Source: Bradyrhizobium sp. MOS003
GTDB taxonomy: Bacteria; Pseudomonadota; Alphaproteobacteria; Rhizobiales; Xanthobacteraceae
Reading direction: 5' to 3'
Length of the DNA: 64,000 bases
Assembly: GCF_003020125.1 (NCBI RefSeq)
Contig: NZ_PYFW01000001.1
Span: forward strand, 186,001 to 250,000
A program made the translations under genes and the position numbers. This document shows, piece by piece, positions 1 through 7,619 of this stretch (its first letter is position 1; the number at the start of each line of letters is the position of its first letter). The notes below the pieces were generated by a model. That model was not told the DNA's origin and ran no database searches. It was given only the letters and a program-made list of their open reading frames with translations.

Positions 1-739
1 CGCCGACCGCGCGCGCTATCTCGGCGATCCTGCTTTCGTCAACGCACCGATCGAGACGCTGACCGCTAAGGACTACGCCGCCAAGCTGCGCTCAGGCATC
101 TCCATCGAACGCGCCACACCGTCGAAGGAACTCGTTTCCGCGGCCTCCTCGCCGCGTGAGGGCAGCAACACCACGCATTTCTCCGTCGTCGATTCCCGCG
201 GCAACGCGGTCAGCAACACCTACACGCTGAACTTCAGCTACGGCGTCGGCCTCGTTGCCGACGGCACCGGCGTGCTGCTCAACAACGAGCTCGACGATTT
301 CACCGCCGCCATCGGCGCCTCCAACGCATACGGGCTGGTCGGCTTCGAAGCCAATCTGCCCGGACCCGGCAAACGTCCGCTCTCGTCGATGTCGCCGACC
401 ATCGTGCTCAAGGACGGCAAGCCCGTCCTGGTGACGGGCTCGCCCGGCGGCAGCCGCATCATCTCGACCGTTCTGCAGGTGATCGTGAACGTCCTCGACT
501 ACAGGATGGACGTTGCTGCCGCCGTTGCAGCGCCACGGCTGCATCATCAATGGCTGCCGGACGAAGTCCGTGTCGAGGGCGGCTTTCGCAGCGATGTTCT
601 GGGCGAGCTGAAGGCGATGGGTCACGTCATCGTCGAGCCCATGGGGCAGACATCGGCCAACTCGATTGTCGTGACACCCAACGGGCCGCTCGGCGCGCCC
701 GATCCGCGCACGCGGGGCGCCGAAGCAGCGGGGCAGTAA
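1..739 (+). CDS. ggt: Gamma-glutamyltransferase, C-terminal part (5' end outside window)
   Basis: The open frame enters from the left edge and gives 245 residues. This is the small catalytic subunit of a gamma-glutamyltransferase plus a short piece of the large subunit. The autoprocessing site reads SNTTHFSVVD, with the first Thr (codon 170-172) as the expected nucleophile. The oxyanion region RPLSSMSPT and the GSPGG loop follow in the right order. The enzyme is normally periplasmic and hydrolyses or transfers the gamma-glutamyl group of glutathione. The signal peptide and most of the large subunit lie outside the window. The family is clear; its substrate preference cannot be read from this part. 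Confidence 0.93.
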   Translation, partial: ADRARYLGDPAFVNAPIETLTAKDYAAKLRSGISIERATPSKELVSAASSPREGSNTTHFSVVDSRGNAVSNTYTLNFSYGVGLVADGTGVLLNNELDDFTAAIGASNAYGLVGFEANLPGPGKRPLSSMSPTIVLKDGKPVLVTGSPGGSRIISTVLQVIVNVLDYRMDVAAAVAAPRLHHQWLPDEVRVEGGFRSDVLGELKAMGHVIVEPMGQTSANSIVVTPNGPLGAPDPRTRGAEAAGQ

Positions 740-837
740 CCACGTCATTTGCATGGCACGGAAGCGCGGACCCGCTAGCTCTCGCCGCCACTCGTGCTAC
801 CAAAGCGCAGCTTTCAAGAAACTGCCGGGAAACGCAC

Positions 838-2133
838 ATGACGCCAGCCGATCCGAACCAGCGCATCGAGCGCGCGGAGATCGAAGACACCAGCCTTCTT
901 GCGTTCTATCGCGACATGAACCTGCCCGAGCGCCGGACGTTCTGGGCGTGCGCGGCGGGCTGGGCGCTCGACGGCATGGACTTCATGATCTATCCGCTGG
1001 TGATCGGCACCATTATCGCGCTGTGGAAGGTCGATGCGGCTTCGGCTGGCCTTGCCGGCACGGTGACGCTGCTGGCTTCCGCGATCGGCGGCTGGCTCGG
1101 CGGCTATCTCTCCGACCATATCGGGCGGGTGAGGACGCTCCAGATCACCATCATCTGGTTCTCGTTCTTCTCGCTGGTCTGTGCTGTCGTGCAGAATTTC
1201 GAACAGCTCCTGATCGCACGTGCCGTGCTCGGCCTCGGCTTCGGCGGCGAATGGGCGGCGGGCGCGGTGCTGATGGGCGAGGCGATCAGGCCGCAATATC
1301 GCGGGCGCGCGGTCGGCTCGGTGCAGTCGGGCTGGGCGGTCGGCTGGGGCCTCGCGGTGCTGTCGCAGGCGATCCTGTTCTCCGTCTTGCCGCCGGAGAC
1401 GGCATGGCGCTGGATGTTCGTGATCGGCGCGCTGCCGGCGCTCCTGGTATTCTACATCCGCCGCTCCGTCACCGAGCCGGCGATCGCGGTCGAGGCTCGC
1501 GCCCGGCACGCAGCGAGCGGCGATCGCCCGGCGATCTGGGAAATCTTCTCCGGCCCGATCCTGAAGACCACGATCCTGGCCTCGCTGATGGCGACGGGTT
1601 GCCAGGGCGGCTACTACGCTGTCACGTTCTGGGTGCCGCAATTCCTGACCAAGGAGCGGCATCTCTCGATCGTCGGCTCGACCGGCTATCTGTCGACGCT
1701 GATCATCGGCTCCTTCATCGGTTATCTCACCGGCGCCTGGCTTGCCGACCGGATCGGGCGGCGCAATCTGTTCCTGATCTTCTCGATCGGCGCCATGGCG
1801 GTGGTACTGCTCTATACGCAGCTGCCGCTCACCAACGAGATCCTCTGGCTGCTCGGTTTCCCGCTCGGCTTTTTCGCCTCGGGCTATTTCTCCGGCATCG
1901 GCGCGTTCCTGACCGAACTCTACCCAACGCGGCTGCGCGGCTCCGGCCAGGGCTTTTGCTACAATTTCGGCCGCGGCATCGGCGCGCTGTTTCCATTCCT
2001 CGTCGGCGCGCTGTCGGCATCGACCTCACTTGCGAACGCGATCGCGATCTTCGCGGTGGTGGCCTATGTGGTGTTCTTCATCGCCGCGTTTGCGCTGCCG
2101 GAGACGCGCGGACGGGTGCTGCACGCGCACTGA
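838..2133 (+). CDS. MFS transporter, metabolite:H+ symporter type
   Basis: A 431-residue major facilitator protein of about twelve membrane segments. An N-terminal cytoplasmic stretch (residues 1-40) precedes the first helix. The conserved loop between TM2 and TM3 is present as GGYLSDHIGR, repeated in the second half as GAWLADRIGRR. The segment GLGFGGEWAAGAVLMGE resembles the sialate/aromatic-acid symporter branch (NanT/ShiA/AAHS-like), so an organic acid is the likeliest substrate, but specificity is a guess. The start is placed at the ATG of MTPADPNQ because the frame upstream overlaps ggt and looks non-coding. It lies 98 bases after ggt and may be cotranscribed. Confidence 0.9.
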   Translation: MTPADPNQRIERAEIEDTSLLAFYRDMNLPERRTFWACAAGWALDGMDFMIYPLVIGTIIALWKVDAASAGLAGTVTLLASAIGGWLGGYLSDHIGRVRTLQITIIWFSFFSLVCAVVQNFEQLLIARAVLGLGFGGEWAAGAVLMGEAIRPQYRGRAVGSVQSGWAVGWGLAVLSQAILFSVLPPETAWRWMFVIGALPALLVFYIRRSVTEPAIAVEARARHAASGDRPAIWEIFSGPILKTTILASLMATGCQGGYYAVTFWVPQFLTKERHLSIVGSTGYLSTLIIGSFIGYLTGAWLADRIGRRNLFLIFSIGAMAVVLLYTQLPLTNEILWLLGFPLGFFASGYFSGIGAFLTELYPTRLRGSGQGFCYNFGRGIGALFPFLVGALSASTSLANAIAIFAVVAYVVFFIAAFALPETRGRVLHAH

Positions 2134-2135
2134 TA

Positions 2136-2183
2136 GGCGCCATCATGCGCCGTTTTGCTGGGCGGTAAGGAAGCTTACCGCCC
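2136..2183. terminator. Paired hairpins between convergent MFS and GST genes
   Basis: Two stem-loops sit between the convergent genes. GGCGC (2136-2140) pairs with GCGCC (2147-2151) and is followed by GTTTT, so it can end the MFS transcript. GGGCGGTAAG (2160-2169) pairs perfectly with CTTACCGCCC (2174-2183) around a GAAG loop and includes the stop codon of the glutathione transferase gene. Neither has a long T run, so efficiency is uncertain. Confidence 0.5.
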
Positions 2184-2840
2184 CACCTGATACGGCCCGC
2201 CCTTTTCCAGCGCGCGCGCATAGGCCGGCCGCGCGTGGATGCGATCGAGGAATGCCATCGCCTTGGGATGGCCCTGCTCGAGCCCGCCGCGCGCTTGCGC
2301 GGCTTCCAGCGGGAAGCTCATCTGGATGTCGGCTGCGGTGAATTCGTTGCCGGCGAACCACTCGCTCTTGCCGAGCTCGCCTTCCCAATAATCCATGTGC
2401 TGCTTGAGCTGCGGATTAACCAGCGTGGTCAGCGCCTGGTTGGAGACTTTGCGCACCAGCGGACGAAGCAGCGCCGGCGCGCGCTTCGGCATCAGCGTGA
2501 ACAGCAGCTTCAGCAGCAGCGGCTGCATCGCGGATCCTTCGGCATAATGCAGCCAGTAGGTGAAGCGCAGCCGCTCCGGCGTGTTCGGCGGCGGAATCAG
2601 CCGGCCGTTGCCGTAGGTCCCGACGAGATATTCGATGATCGCGCCCGACTCGGCGATGGTGCTGCCATTGTCGGTGATGACGGGCGACTTGCCGAGCGGA
2701 TGGATGGCGCGCAGCTCCTTCGGCGCCCGCATATCCGGCTGGCGCTGATAGCGCACGATCTCGTAGGGCACGCCCAACTCTTCGAGCAGCCAAAGCACGC
2801 GCTGCGAGCGGGAATTGTTGAGGTGGTGAACGGTCAGCAT
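2175..2840 (-). CDS. Glutathione S-transferase family protein
   Basis: A 221-residue cytosolic GST. Residues 1-80 form the thioredoxin-like glutathione-binding domain, with an N-terminal Ser-containing loop (NNSRSQRVLW), the cis-proline segment GKSPVI near residue 53 and the ESGAI motif near 65. Residues 90-210 are the helical domain with FTAADIQMS, the usual N-capping/hydrophobic staple region. It would conjugate or reduce electrophiles with glutathione; the substrate is unknown. It is transcribed away from the DUF2239 gene, and the shared 160-base interval carries a strongly palindromic promoter. It belongs to the broad bacterial GST family rather than a named class. Confidence 0.92.
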   Translation of the reverse strand: MLTVHHLNNSRSQRVLWLLEELGVPYEIVRYQRQPDMRAPKELRAIHPLGKSPVITDNGSTIAESGAIIEYLVGTYGNGRLIPPPNTPERLRFTYWLHYAEGSAMQPLLLKLLFTLMPKRAPALLRPLVRKVSNQALTTLVNPQLKQHMDYWEGELGKSEWFAGNEFTAADIQMSFPLEAAQARGGLEQGHPKAMAFLDRIHARPAYARALEKGGPYQVGR

Positions 2841-2940
2841 CGGCGAGGTCCCCAGGGCAGGCGGTGGCTAGGCGTGGTGGGTCGGCCGCGTACCTGCCAG
2901 CCCGGGACCGCAATGTCGAGCCATCGGAGCGGATATTTTC

Positions 2941-2980
2941 ACCCGGGTATATTGACGTCAATAATTTACCCGGGTATTAA
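2941..2980 (+). promoter_or_regulatory. Palindromic divergent promoter/operator between GST and DUF2239
   Basis: Two identical copies of ACCCGGGTAT (2941-2950 and 2968-2977) flank a perfect 12-base palindrome ATTGACGTCAAT (2951-2962). A near-consensus promoter for the rightward gene is embedded in it: TTGACG at 2952-2957, a 17-base spacer, and TATTAA at 2975-2980. The second ACCCGGGTAT overlaps this -10. The palindrome also presents TTGACG on the minus strand (2961-2956), with a poor -10, AAATAT, at the right distance towards the GST gene. A repressor or activator binding these repeats would control both genes. Confidence 0.7.
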
Positions 2981-3014
2981 ATCAACCCACGTCCCTAAAA
3001 TGGCAATGATTCCA

Positions 3015-3596
3015 ATGAACAAGATTTTCACCGCTTTCCAGGGCCAGCGTCGCCTGGTGTCCGGGCCGGCAGGCGAGGTCGCGCTGGTCGTCAAGCGCGT
3101 GGCGCCGCGGCCGGACGAGCCCATCATCATCTTCGAGGACGGCACGGGTCGATCGATCGATTTCGATCTGCGTGGCGGGGATCGCGAGGTGCTGGCGCGG
3201 CTGGCCAAGCTCATGCCGCCGCCGGTCGAGGAGAGCACGCCGCCAAGCGAGCCGCGCGGGCGCGGACGGCCGAAGCTCGGCGTGGTCGCGCGGGAGGTGA
3301 CGCTGTTGCCGCGGCATTGGGAGTGGCTCGGCGCGCAGCCGGGCGGCGCCTCGGTCGCGCTGCGCAGGCTCGTCGATGAGGCGAGGCGCGCGAGCGGCGA
3401 CAAGGACCGCGAACGGCAAGCGCGCGATGCGGCCTATCACTTCATGTCGACCATGGCGGGCAACCTGCCGCAGTTCGAGGAAGCCTCGCGCGCATTGTTT
3501 GCGGATGACCGGCGGCGCTTCACCGGATTGATCGCGAATTGGCCGCCCGACATCCGCGACCACATCGTCAAGCTCGCCTACAGCGACCGCGCTTAA
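3015..3596 (+). CDS. DUF2239 family protein
   Basis: A 193-residue protein matching the DUF2239 family from end to end: MNKIFTAFQGQRR at the start, a middle block with DGTGRSIDFDLRG, and a C-terminal half with LLPRHWEWLGAQPGGASVALRRLVDEARR that looks helical and nucleic-acid-binding-like. The function is unknown. Starts at 3000 or 3006 are also possible (MAMIPMNK...). None has a clear ribosome binding site, and the predicted promoter would start RNA near 2987, so the leader is very short. I chose 3015 because family members begin at this point. Confidence 0.8.
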   Translation: MNKIFTAFQGQRRLVSGPAGEVALVVKRVAPRPDEPIIIFEDGTGRSIDFDLRGGDREVLARLAKLMPPPVEESTPPSEPRGRGRPKLGVVAREVTLLPRHWEWLGAQPGGASVALRRLVDEARRASGDKDRERQARDAAYHFMSTMAGNLPQFEEASRALFADDRRRFTGLIANWPPDIRDHIVKLAYSDRA

Positions 3597-3678
3597 GGCG
3601 CTCTCACTTAACCCCATCGACGGCCGGGCCGCGCCTTGCGCGGCAACGGCTCCGTGCGCCCTGATGAAAGGCCGATCC

Positions 3679-5046
3679 ATGTCTGCGCCCAAGCCGCTCT
3701 CGACAACATTCCTTCGCTTCCTTGCGCCCCTGATGCTGGGCAACGCGCTGCAATCGCTGTTCGGCACCGTCAGCAACGTCTATCTCGGCCAGATGATCGG
3801 CGTCGACGCGCTGGCGGCGGTGTCGGTGTTCTTTCCCGTGATGTTCTTTCTGTTCGCCTTCGTCATGGGGCTGAGCACCGGCGCGACCGTGTTGATCGGG
3901 CAGGCCTTTGGCGCGGGGGAGCACGACAAGATCCGGGGCGTCGCCGGCACGACGCTCGCGATCGGCCTTCTGCTCTCCATTTCGATCGCGCTGATCGGCG
4001 GGCTGTTCAGCCGTCAGCTGATGATGGCGCTCGCGACGCCCGCCGATATTCTCGACCAAGCCAGCGCCTACGCGCGGATCATGCTGCTCACCATGCCGCT
4101 CGGCTTCGTCTTTCTGCTGATGACGGCGATGATCCGCGGCGTCGGCGACGCGCTGACGCCGTTGCTGGCGCTGGCATTGTCGACTGCGATAGGCCTGATC
4201 CTCACGCCGATGTTGATCCGTGGGTCGTTCGGACTGCCGGCGGCCGGCATCACCAGCCCGGCATGGGCGGCCGCGATCTCGAACGCGCTCACCTTGCTTG
4301 CGCTGGCGCTGTATCTGCGGCGGAAGAAGCACGCGCTCGCTCCGGACGCGGCGCTGCTGCATCACCTCAGGCTCGACGGCGCCATGCTCGGAAAGATCCT
4401 CGGCATCGGATTGCCGAGCGCCGTCGGCATGGTGGTGATGGCGATCGCAGAGCTGGTGCTGCTCGGACTCGTCAACGGCTATGGATCGGACGCCACGGCG
4501 GCCTACGGCGCCGTCAACCAGGTGATGGGCTACACGCAGTTCACGGCGATGTCGATTTCCATAGCAGTCTCGATCCTCGGCGCGCAGGCGGTCGGCAGCC
4601 GTGATCGAACCCGGCTCGACGGCATCGTGCGGACCGGGCTCGTTTTCAACCTGGTCCTGACCGGCGGTCTCGTGGCGCTGATCTATCTCGCGCCGCGCGC
4701 CATCCTCGGCATCTTCATCACCGACGGCGCCGTGCTCGATCTGGCGAAGGAGTTGCTCTTCATCGCCTTGTGGAGTTCGGTGCCGTTTGGCCTTGCGACA
4801 GTGTTCTCGGGTGCCATGCGGGCGGCCGGCGTCGCGTTGACGCCGATGCTGCTTGCGATCTTCGCGATTGTCGCCATCGAGCTGCCGGCCGCTGTGATCC
4901 TGAGTCGCACGATCGGCCTTCATGGCATATGGGCTGCCTATCCCATCGTGTTCTGCGCCATGTTCGTTTTGCAGATGGGCTATTACTTCCTGGTCTGGCG
5001 CAAGCGCGGGGATCCGGCTCCTGCTCTGATGGTCAAAGTATTATGA
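3679..5046 (+). CDS. MATE family multidrug/Na+-coupled efflux transporter
   Basis: A 455-residue membrane protein with about twelve hydrophobic segments in two homologous halves, typical of MatE (NorM/DinF) exporters of cationic drugs or metabolites. Family features are the first helix region FLRFLAPLMLGNALQSLFGTV, the phrase GLSTGATVLIGQAFGAGE at the TM2-TM3 turn, and its counterpart SISIAVSILGAQAVGSRDR in the second half. An earlier in-frame ATG lies at 3664, but the AAAGG at 3668-3672 sits 6 bases before the ATG at 3679, so the latter is preferred. Substrate unknown. Confidence 0.9.
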   Translation: MSAPKPLSTTFLRFLAPLMLGNALQSLFGTVSNVYLGQMIGVDALAAVSVFFPVMFFLFAFVMGLSTGATVLIGQAFGAGEHDKIRGVAGTTLAIGLLLSISIALIGGLFSRQLMMALATPADILDQASAYARIMLLTMPLGFVFLLMTAMIRGVGDALTPLLALALSTAIGLILTPMLIRGSFGLPAAGITSPAWAAAISNALTLLALALYLRRKKHALAPDAALLHHLRLDGAMLGKILGIGLPSAVGMVVMAIAELVLLGLVNGYGSDATAAYGAVNQVMGYTQFTAMSISIAVSILGAQAVGSRDRTRLDGIVRTGLVFNLVLTGGLVALIYLAPRAILGIFITDGAVLDLAKELLFIALWSSVPFGLATVFSGAMRAAGVALTPMLLAIFAIVAIELPAAVILSRTIGLHGIWAAYPIVFCAMFVLQMGYYFLVWRKRGDPAPALMVKVL

Positions 5047-5130
5047 CCATCATTAAACGGTGGACCTGTGGGACACGCTGCGTCACAATGCGGGGAAAGT
5101 CAGATCAAGATGTCAGATCAGGGAGATCGA

Positions 5131-5739
5131 ATGACCCGCACAGCCCCGCAGTTCCTGTTCGATTTCGGCAGCCCGAACGCCTATCTCAGCCACCTCGCGA
5201 TTCCCGCGATCGAGCAGCGCATCGGCGTCAAGTTCGAATATGTCCCGATCCTGCTCGGCGGCATCTTCAAGTCGACCAACAACAGGTCGCCGGCCGAGAC
5301 GCTGGCCGGCGTCAAGAACAAGCGTGAATTCCAGCAGGTCGAGACCGAGCGCTTCATCAAGCGCTTCAAGGTCCAGCCCTATGTCTGGAATCCCCACTTT
5401 CCCGTCAACACGCTGAACCTGATGCGCACGGCGATCGCCGCACAGCTCGAGGGCGTGTTCGAAAAATACGTCGAGGCGGCCTTCCACCACATGTGGCGCG
5501 AGCCGAAGAAGATGGACGACCCCGAGATCGCGGCGAAGGCTCTGGCGTCGTCCGGCCTCGACGTCCAGAAGCTGTTCGCCCGGGCTCAGGAGCCGGAGGT
5601 GAAGGGCCGGCTGATCAAGAACACCGAGGACGCGGTCGCCCGCGGCGCATTCGGATCGCCGACCTTCTTCGTCGGCAACGAGATGTTCTTCGGCAAGGAG
5701 CAGTTGCGCGAGGTCGAGGAGATGGTGCTCGGGACTTAG
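5131..5739 (+). CDS. 2-hydroxychromene-2-carboxylate isomerase / DsbA-like GST-kappa family
   Basis: A 202-residue member of the DsbA-fold family that includes HCCA isomerase and kappa-class GST. The N-terminal FDFGSPNAYLS carries the family's active-site Ser. The helical insert follows, and the C-terminal GAFGSPTFFVGNEMFFGKEQL contains the cis-Pro and glutathione-site residues. Characterised members isomerise 2-hydroxychromene-2-carboxylate in naphthalene-type degradation, but no aromatic-degradation genes are nearby, so the physiological substrate is open. The start is the ATG at 5131, set by GGGAGA about five bases upstream; an in-frame start at 5068 lacks such support. Confidence 0.88.
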   Translation: MTRTAPQFLFDFGSPNAYLSHLAIPAIEQRIGVKFEYVPILLGGIFKSTNNRSPAETLAGVKNKREFQQVETERFIKRFKVQPYVWNPHFPVNTLNLMRTAIAAQLEGVFEKYVEAAFHHMWREPKKMDDPEIAAKALASSGLDVQKLFARAQEPEVKGRLIKNTEDAVARGAFGSPTFFVGNEMFFGKEQLREVEEMVLGT

Positions 5740-5762
5740 CCGCTCAATCTCCGGCGACAGAA

Positions 5763-5812
5763 TGTGATCGCGGCAGCATTCTGGATTGCTTCGCTTCGCT
5801 GGCAATGACGAC
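5763..5812. repeat. Dispersed palindromic repeat fragment (type A)
   Basis: The intergenic piece TGGATTGCTTCGCT...GCAATGACG matches the right arm of the large imperfect palindrome at 44942-45040. It looks like a half copy of a dispersed intergenic repeat. Confidence 0.6.
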
Positions 5813-5851
5813 TATAGATAGACCGCCAATAGCAAAAAGAGGGAAGATCCC

Positions 5852-6775
5852 ATGCGTATCCTCGTGGTCGGCGCCGGCGCCATCGGCGGCTATTTCGGTG
5901 GCAGGCTGTTGCAGGCCGGCCGCGACGTCACCTTCCTGGTCCGGCCGCGCCGCGCCGGCGAGCTCGCAAGCGCGGGCCTCGTCATCAAGAGCCCGAATGG
6001 CGACGTGACGCTGCAAAATCCGCCGACCGTGCAGGCCGACGCGCTCAAGGACAAGTTCGACGTCGTGCTCTTGAGCTGCAAGGCGTTCGATCTCGACGAT
6101 GCCATCAAATCGTTTGCGCCGGCGGTCGGACCGAACACCGCGATCATCCCGATGCTGAACGGCATGAAGCACCTCGATGTGCTCGATGCCAAATTCGGCA
6201 AGGAACGCGTGCTCGGCGGCCTCTGCGCCATCGCGGCGACCCTGAACGAGAAGCGCGAGGTGGTCCAGCTCCAGCCGATGCAGTCGCTGAACTACGGCGA
6301 GCGCGACGGCAAGCTGTCGGATCGTGTGAAGGCGATCGACGAGGCCTTCAAGAGCGGCATCAATGGCGCCACCGCCAGCCAGAACATCATGCAGGACATG
6401 TGGGAGAAGTGGGTGTTCCTGTCCTCGCTCGCGGCCTCCACCAGCCTGATGCGAACCTCCGTCGGCAACATCCTCGCCGCTCCCGGCGGCCGCGATTTCC
6501 TGCTCGGCATGCTCGACGAGACCAGCGCAATCGCCACCGCGTCCGGCTATCCGCCGGGCGGGCCGTTCTTCGAGCGGGTGAAGGGCAACCTCACCACCGA
6601 GGGATCGCAGATGACGGCCTCGATGTTCCGCGACATCAAGGCCGGCCTGCCGGTCGAAGCCGATCACGTCATCGGCGACCTCATCGCGCGCGCCGATGCC
6701 GCCAAGGTGCCGGTGCCGAAACTGCGCATCGCCTACACGCATTTGAAGGCGTATGAAAAGCAGCGGGCGGGGTAA
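5852..6775 (+). CDS. panE: 2-dehydropantoate 2-reductase
   Basis: A 307-residue ApbA/PanE-family protein. The N-terminal Rossmann motif is VGAGAIGGYFGGRL (residues 5-18), followed by LSCKAFDLDDAI with the catalytic Lys of the family and MLNGMKHLD, the conserved NG loop. The C-terminal helical domain (about 175-300) contains the family's KWVFLSSLAASTS block. It would reduce ketopantoate to pantoate with NADPH for coenzyme A synthesis. Many proteobacteria carry several paralogues of uncertain substrate, so the family is firm and the exact role less so. An AGAGGGAAG tract lies just ahead of the ATG. Confidence 0.88.
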   Translation: MRILVVGAGAIGGYFGGRLLQAGRDVTFLVRPRRAGELASAGLVIKSPNGDVTLQNPPTVQADALKDKFDVVLLSCKAFDLDDAIKSFAPAVGPNTAIIPMLNGMKHLDVLDAKFGKERVLGGLCAIAATLNEKREVVQLQPMQSLNYGERDGKLSDRVKAIDEAFKSGINGATASQNIMQDMWEKWVFLSSLAASTSLMRTSVGNILAAPGGRDFLLGMLDETSAIATASGYPPGGPFFERVKGNLTTEGSQMTASMFRDIKAGLPVEADHVIGDLIARADAAKVPVPKLRIAYTHLKAYEKQRAG

Positions 6776-6854
6776 CAAGGCCCTCAGTCGCCTGTCCTGG
6801 ACCAGCGAAGCGCTGATCCGGGACGACAGCGCAGCTTACCTTAGCAGCTCGGCG

Positions 6855-7433
6855 CTATTTCAAATGCGCGAGATAGTGCGAGACCGCCGTGATCTCCTCG
6901 TCGCTCATGCGATAGGCGACATCGGCCATCGCGGCGACGCCGCCGCCGACGCGCAAGCCGGCTTTGTAGTCGTGCAACGCCTTGACCAGATATTCCTCGC
7001 GCTGGCCCGCCAGTCGCGCGACCCCCTTGGTGCCGGCGAAGCTGTCCTTATGGCATGAGCCGCAGCGGCGGCCGGCAGCAACCTGCGCGCCTTTCTTCGA
7101 CAGGTCGGGATCCCCGTCCTCCGGTCCCTTCGGCGGCGTCAGCTGCGAGAAATAGGCGCCGAGATTGCGGATGTCCTCATTGGTGAGCTGCTCGACGATC
7201 GGCTGCATCTGCTCGTTCTTGCGCGAGCCCGCGCGGAAGAACACGAGCTGCCATTGCAGGAATTGATCGGGCTGCCCGGCCAGCGAGGGGATGTTCTCGG
7301 TTTGCGAGACGCCGTTCTCACCGTGACAGCCGGCGCAGACCGAGGCTTTCTCCTTGATCGCGGAATTATCCGCGGCCTGGGCCGGGAGGAACAGAAGGGT
7401 CGCAGATAGAATTCCGAACCGAATGGCCCGCAT
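6855..7433 (-). CDS. Di-haem c-type cytochrome (cytochrome c4-like)
   Basis: A 192-residue exported protein with a signal peptide (MRAIRFGILSATLLFLPAQA) and two haem-attachment sites, CAGCH and CGSCH, one in each half. This is the cytochrome c4/c553 duplicated layout. Met ligands are plausible in EQMQPI and GGVAAMADVAYRMS. An upstream in-frame ATG at 7457 exists, but GGAGAG lies correctly spaced before 7433 and the signal peptide starts there. It is transcribed in the same direction as the PQQ-type dehydrogenase gene upstream, for which it is a natural periplasmic electron acceptor (inference from context). Confidence 0.9.
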   Translation of the reverse strand: MRAIRFGILSATLLFLPAQAADNSAIKEKASVCAGCHGENGVSQTENIPSLAGQPDQFLQWQLVFFRAGSRKNEQMQPIVEQLTNEDIRNLGAYFSQLTPPKGPEDGDPDLSKKGAQVAAGRRCGSCHKDSFAGTKGVARLAGQREEYLVKALHDYKAGLRVGGGVAAMADVAYRMSDEEITAVSHYLAHLK

Positions 7434-7452
7434 GGTTGACGTCTCTCCAGCT

Positions 7453-7538
7453 GTCATTGCCGGGCTTGACCCGGCAATCCATCCCTCTTGCAGAAGGTTT
7501 TCGTATGATGGATGCCCGGATCAAGTCCGGGCATGACG
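7453..7538. repeat. Pair of palindromic intergenic hairpins
   Basis: Two adjacent inverted repeats, GCCGGGCTTGACCCGGC (near 7459-7476) and GCCCGGATCAAGTCCGGGC, with outer GTCATT/GCATGAC ends that are themselves inverted. This is a common Bradyrhizobium-type intergenic repeat, related to the one at 43812-43890. Confidence 0.7.
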
Positions 7539-7572
7539 AACCTGTTCCGTTGCGAGCACGCCGCATCAAGCA

Positions 7573-7607
7573 AAGAGGCTGCGACGGTCGCCCGATCGCA
7601 GCCTCTT
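7573..7607 (-). terminator. Rho-independent-type terminator of the PQQ-type dehydrogenase gene
   Basis: A perfect 12-base stem, AAGAGGCTGCGA (7573-7584) with TCGCAGCCTCTT (7596-7607), lies 12 bases past the stop of the minus-strand gene at 7620. On that strand it is followed by TTGCTTG, a modest T-rich tail. Confidence 0.75.
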
Positions 7608-7619
7608 CGTTAGGTCGCG

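Noticed and set aside
814..1662. Long minus-strand open frame opposite the MFS transporter
   Set aside because: Arg/His-rich nonsense composition with no family features; it is the shadow of a membrane-protein gene with strong homology on the plus strand.
3604..4923. 439-codon minus-strand frame opposite the MATE gene
   Set aside because: Charged low-complexity translation, no motif, and complete overlap with a well-supported transporter.
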